Assembly (NCBI RefSeq): GCF_003014755.1 | Contig: NZ_PYAW01000001.1 | Location: 1,116,001-1,180,000, forward strand | DNA length: 64,000 bases | Reading direction: 5' to 3' | From: Chitinophaga niastensis | GTDB lineage: Bacteria; Bacteroidota; Bacteroidia; Chitinophagales; Chitinophagaceae | Notes under the pieces: generated by a model | Seen by the model: the letters and a program-made list of their open reading frames with translations, nothing else | Databases searched by the model: none | What the model was told of the DNA's origin: nothing | Position numbers and translations under genes: made by a program | In this document: one piece after another, positions 62,183 to 64,000 of the stretch | Layout of the letters: the number at the start of each line of letters is the position of its first letter | Numbering within the stretch: the first letter of the stretch is position 1

Positions 62183-62499
62183 AAACTTGATGTAAGTATT
62201 TACAGGTGCAAAGGAAACAGTCTAAAGCAACCAGAATGTTAACAGATTATTACGTAATTGTTAAGGACAACATAAAGCAATCACAAATATGCCTGGTGAC
62301 TCGTTTTTTGGGTTAAAATAACATCATGTTTAGTGGCGTGCGTAAACTCTATGTTAACAGTGCGGAGAAAAATGAATAGAAATTATTTGTTAACTGAATG
62401 TAAACAATAAAAGAGATAAAGTAACCTTAACGTATATACGAAAATAAAAAGCCCCGCCTTTATAGGCAGGGCAGGCTCAAAGAAAAATTCAAAAAGATG
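62183..62499. other. Intergenic region upstream of the Oar-like receptor
   Basis: About 315 bases with no gene seen. The right end holds the terminator of the next gene (62441-62472). No exact TAnnTTTG box was found on the minus strand; CAAAGGAA near 62209 (plus strand) is one base off. Confidence 0.5.
62441..62472 (-). terminator. Rho-independent terminator of the lipoprotein gene at 62500
   Basis: On the minus strand GCCCTGCC-TATAAA-GGCGGGGC (one G-U pair) is followed by TTTTTATTTT. Confidence 0.88.
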
Positions 62500-62961
62500 T
62501 TAATTAATATCGACTTTAAAAGTCCCGTCCGTTAAAGGTTTTTCAATTACACCATCGGTTAATTGACCAGAGAATGTTCCCTCTGCATACTTACTATTAA
62601 TGCTCGTTATATTTACTTTAATATATTTACTCAGAAAGCCGGTTCCTTTCAGTTGTTGCACATTCATCAGCGACAGGTTTACCTGCTGATCAAATGAACC
62701 TGTATGAATGGAATCAGGAAAAGTGATCATTAATTGCAGATGATAACTAAAGTTGTTAGTCACCCCATCTACTATTAGCGTTTTCTTACCCACAACAACA
62801 GTATCAGTAAAACTTGCAGTTGTTGCATTGGAGTTATAGGAGATACTATCCACTTTTAAAGAAAAAGTACCTGCTGGTTTTGCCGAATCTTTTTTGTTAC
62901 AACTGGCCAGCCCTATTCCTGATGCGGCAATAACGGCTACCATTAATAATTTCATACGCAT
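62500..62961 (-). CDS. Lipoprotein of unknown function, 153 residues
   Basis: The start MRMKLLMVAVIAASGIGLAS leads to the lipobox Cys, followed by NKKDSAKPAG, a typical Bacteroidota lipoprotein. The mature part is beta-rich with repeated Thr/Ser/Asn strands (TFSLKVDSISYNSNATTASF; YAEGTFSGQLTDGVIEKPL). The last strands resemble small proteins that guard secretion or form calycin-like barrels, but no family is certain. The frame runs back to 63039; 62961 (or 62955) is chosen since it opens on the signal peptide. It has its own terminator. Confidence 0.8.
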   Translation of the reverse strand: MRMKLLMVAVIAASGIGLASCNKKDSAKPAGTFSLKVDSISYNSNATTASFTDTVVVGKKTLIVDGVTNNFSYHLQLMITFPDSIHTGSFDQQVNLSLMNVQQLKGTGFLSKYIKVNITSINSKYAEGTFSGQLTDGVIEKPLTDGTFKVDIN

Positions 62962-63267
62962 AGTGTAAGTTTTTTGTTTAGGTATGCCATTTTTGAAAAA
63001 GAGAAACCAGTGCCGGCCGCTGTAATGCGCGGCCAGCAATAATTTAAATCAACATAGGATACTGGTTAGGTCTGTTGGCATAGGGATAAAAATGCACTGC
63101 AATATATGTATAAAAAAATGAATTAAATAAAATATATATAGGTAAGCAATTAATTTATTGGTTATCAGCAGATAGCTTCGGGGAGATGAAAATACCATAA
63201 TTAACAATTTTTTTGTGTCTTAATTACGTATTATTACGGGGTCACTGAACTTTCAATCAAGCACATT
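62962..63267. other. Divergent intergenic region before the TPR-AAA gene
   Basis: About 300 AT-rich bases without a gene. It must contain promoters for both flanking genes, but no exact TAnnTTTG box was found in either direction. Confidence 0.45.
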
Positions 63268-64000
63268 ATGTCATCGGAAGTAATAAAGCAATTACAGGAG
63301 GCGGTACAGTTTTCGCCGGAGAATGTGCCTTTACGCATGCATCTGGCGCAGGTACTGCTACAGGATTATGAATACACAGCGGCAGAGGAGCAATACAGAA
63401 AAGTACTGGAGTTATCATCGGCCAACACGGCCGCTCAGCTTGGCCTGGCGCGTACCTTCTATCATCAGCAAAAATATTCAGCGGCTATAGTCGTACTGGA
63501 GCAACTGGAACATAGAGAGCCGGATCATTTTGATGCGCTGCTATTACATTGCCGCATCCTCGTGAAGGAACAATCCATGCCGCAGGCACAAGAACTATAT
63601 CAGCATCTCCTGCAAATAAATCCAGGCTTCCGCGACGAAGCCCTGGATGCACTTTTTCGCGTTGCCCAGCAACCACAGATTTCTTTCAATGGAGAAGATG
63701 AGGAGGAAGAAGGAGAAGAAAGCCTGTTTATGCTGGAGAAACCGGAAATCAATTTTTCCGATGTAGGTGGTATGGAAAGAGAAAAGCAGGAAATCGATCT
63801 GAAGATTATTAAACCACTGCAATTTCCTGATCTATATAAGGCATACGGGAAAAAAGCCGGTGGTGGTATTTTGTTGTATGGCCCTCCGGGTTGTGGCAAA
63901 ACCTACCTGGCCAAAGCCACCGCAGGGCAAATTCAGGCAGAATTTATTAATGTAGGCATTCACGATGTATTGGACATGTGGGTGGGCACCAGCGAAAAAA
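63268..64000 (+). CDS. TPR-AAA+ ATPase (CDC48-like AAA domain), N-terminal part, 3' cut by window
   Basis: The frame from ATG 63268 (MSSEVIKQLQEAVQFSPEN) stays open for 244 codons to the window edge. Residues ~1-130 are tetratricopeptide-like helical pairs (YTAAEEQYRKVLELSSANTA; QKYSAAIVVLEQLEHREPDH; AQELYQHLLQINPGF). After an acidic linker (EDEEEEGEE) a AAA+ domain begins with INFSDVGGMEREKQEIDL, the usual entry to CDC48/FtsH-type modules, and Walker A YGPPGCGKTYLAKA. The rest (Walker B, possible second AAA unit) lies beyond the window. The TPR part may select a protein partner for remodelling. Function is inferred from domains only. Confidence 0.9.
   Translation, partial: MSSEVIKQLQEAVQFSPENVPLRMHLAQVLLQDYEYTAAEEQYRKVLELSSANTAAQLGLARTFYHQQKYSAAIVVLEQLEHREPDHFDALLLHCRILVKEQSMPQAQELYQHLLQINPGFRDEALDALFRVAQQPQISFNGEDEEEEGEESLFMLEKPEINFSDVGGMEREKQEIDLKIIKPLQFPDLYKAYGKKAGGGILLYGPPGCGKTYLAKATAGQIQAEFINVGIHDVLDMWVGTSEK

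Noticed and set aside
63485..63899. Three overlapping minus-strand ORFs
   Set aside because: They are antisense to the TPR-AAA gene, whose Walker A and TPR motifs are unmistakable.
1..64000. tRNA, rRNA, tmRNA, transposase or prophage genes
   Set aside because: No T-loop GTTCGAATC-type consensus, no transposase or integrase motif and no phage structural gene was seen on reading the intergenic stretches and frames.

Overview
The window is a 64 kb chromosomal stretch from a Bacteroidota bacterium. It most resembles the Chitinophagaceae (Chitinophaga-like); this is inferred from gene content, since no 16S gene is present. The signs are three SusC/SusD-type outer-membrane uptake loci, an Oar-like TonB receptor, DUF5686 and TolB/BamA-type surface proteins, many lipoproteins with Cys-Lys-Lys after the lipobox, almost no Shine-Dalgarno sequences, and repeated promoter boxes of the Bacteroidetes form TAnnTTTG.

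Layout. 1-860: the end of a SusD-like gene and a companion lipoprotein. 1290-5782 and 6417-11062: two further susC-susD pairs, each closed by a strong terminator. The second has a 500-base leader with hairpins and two tiny upstream ORFs. 11213-19156: a TlpA-like lipoprotein, gatB, an aldehyde dehydrogenase, a two-PDZ protein and alaS. 19511-25292: an M23 peptidase, a MerR-type regulator, a thioredoxin-fold protein without its CxxC, an MscS channel, an amidohydrolase and prfA. 25513-29222: an EF-hand protein, an OmpA lipoprotein, a VanZ-like protein, gcvH, a cyclophilin and a small unknown. 29446-34512: a MoxR/DUF58/BatD-like/BatA operon followed by rsgA. 34513-36675: two tiny tandem lipoproteins of 48 and 49 residues, a gamma-carbonic-anhydrase-like protein and a class III aminotransferase. 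36783-39691: an unknown protein and a large DUF5686 outer-membrane protein. 39828-43240: a membrane protein, a winged-helix regulator, CreD, an undecaprenol/diacylglycerol kinase and a DUF1361 protein. 43441-54518: a TolB/BamA-like fusion, an MBL hydrolase, a flippase, arfB, a lipoprotein, dtd, a MazG-like protein, YihY, glyS and a ferredoxin-NADP reductase. 54601-64000: mfd, a SIMPL-domain protein, an Oar-like receptor, a lipoprotein, and the start of a TPR-AAA ATPase cut by the window edge.

Functionally the window mixes envelope biology (nutrient uptake, lipoproteins, cell-wall hydrolysis, lipid recycling, O-antigen export) with translation and its quality control (gatB, alaS, prfA, rsgA, arfB, dtd, glyS). 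No tRNA, rRNA, CRISPR array, transposase or prophage was found.

The most unusual signals lie between genes. There is a family of long nested palindromes (about 21670-21885, 28044-28197 and 43246-43436) that share sequence modules; one supplies the stop codon of its neighbour. There is a second set of short AATTCGTAATT-type and TTAGC-type intergenic repeats. A CTTTG-N5-CAAAGTACTTT element occurs twice around the CreD regulator operon and looks like its operator. Several genes carry a TAnnTTTG box almost on the start codon, which corrects the starts of rsgA, mfd and the VanZ gene and predicts near-leaderless mRNAs.
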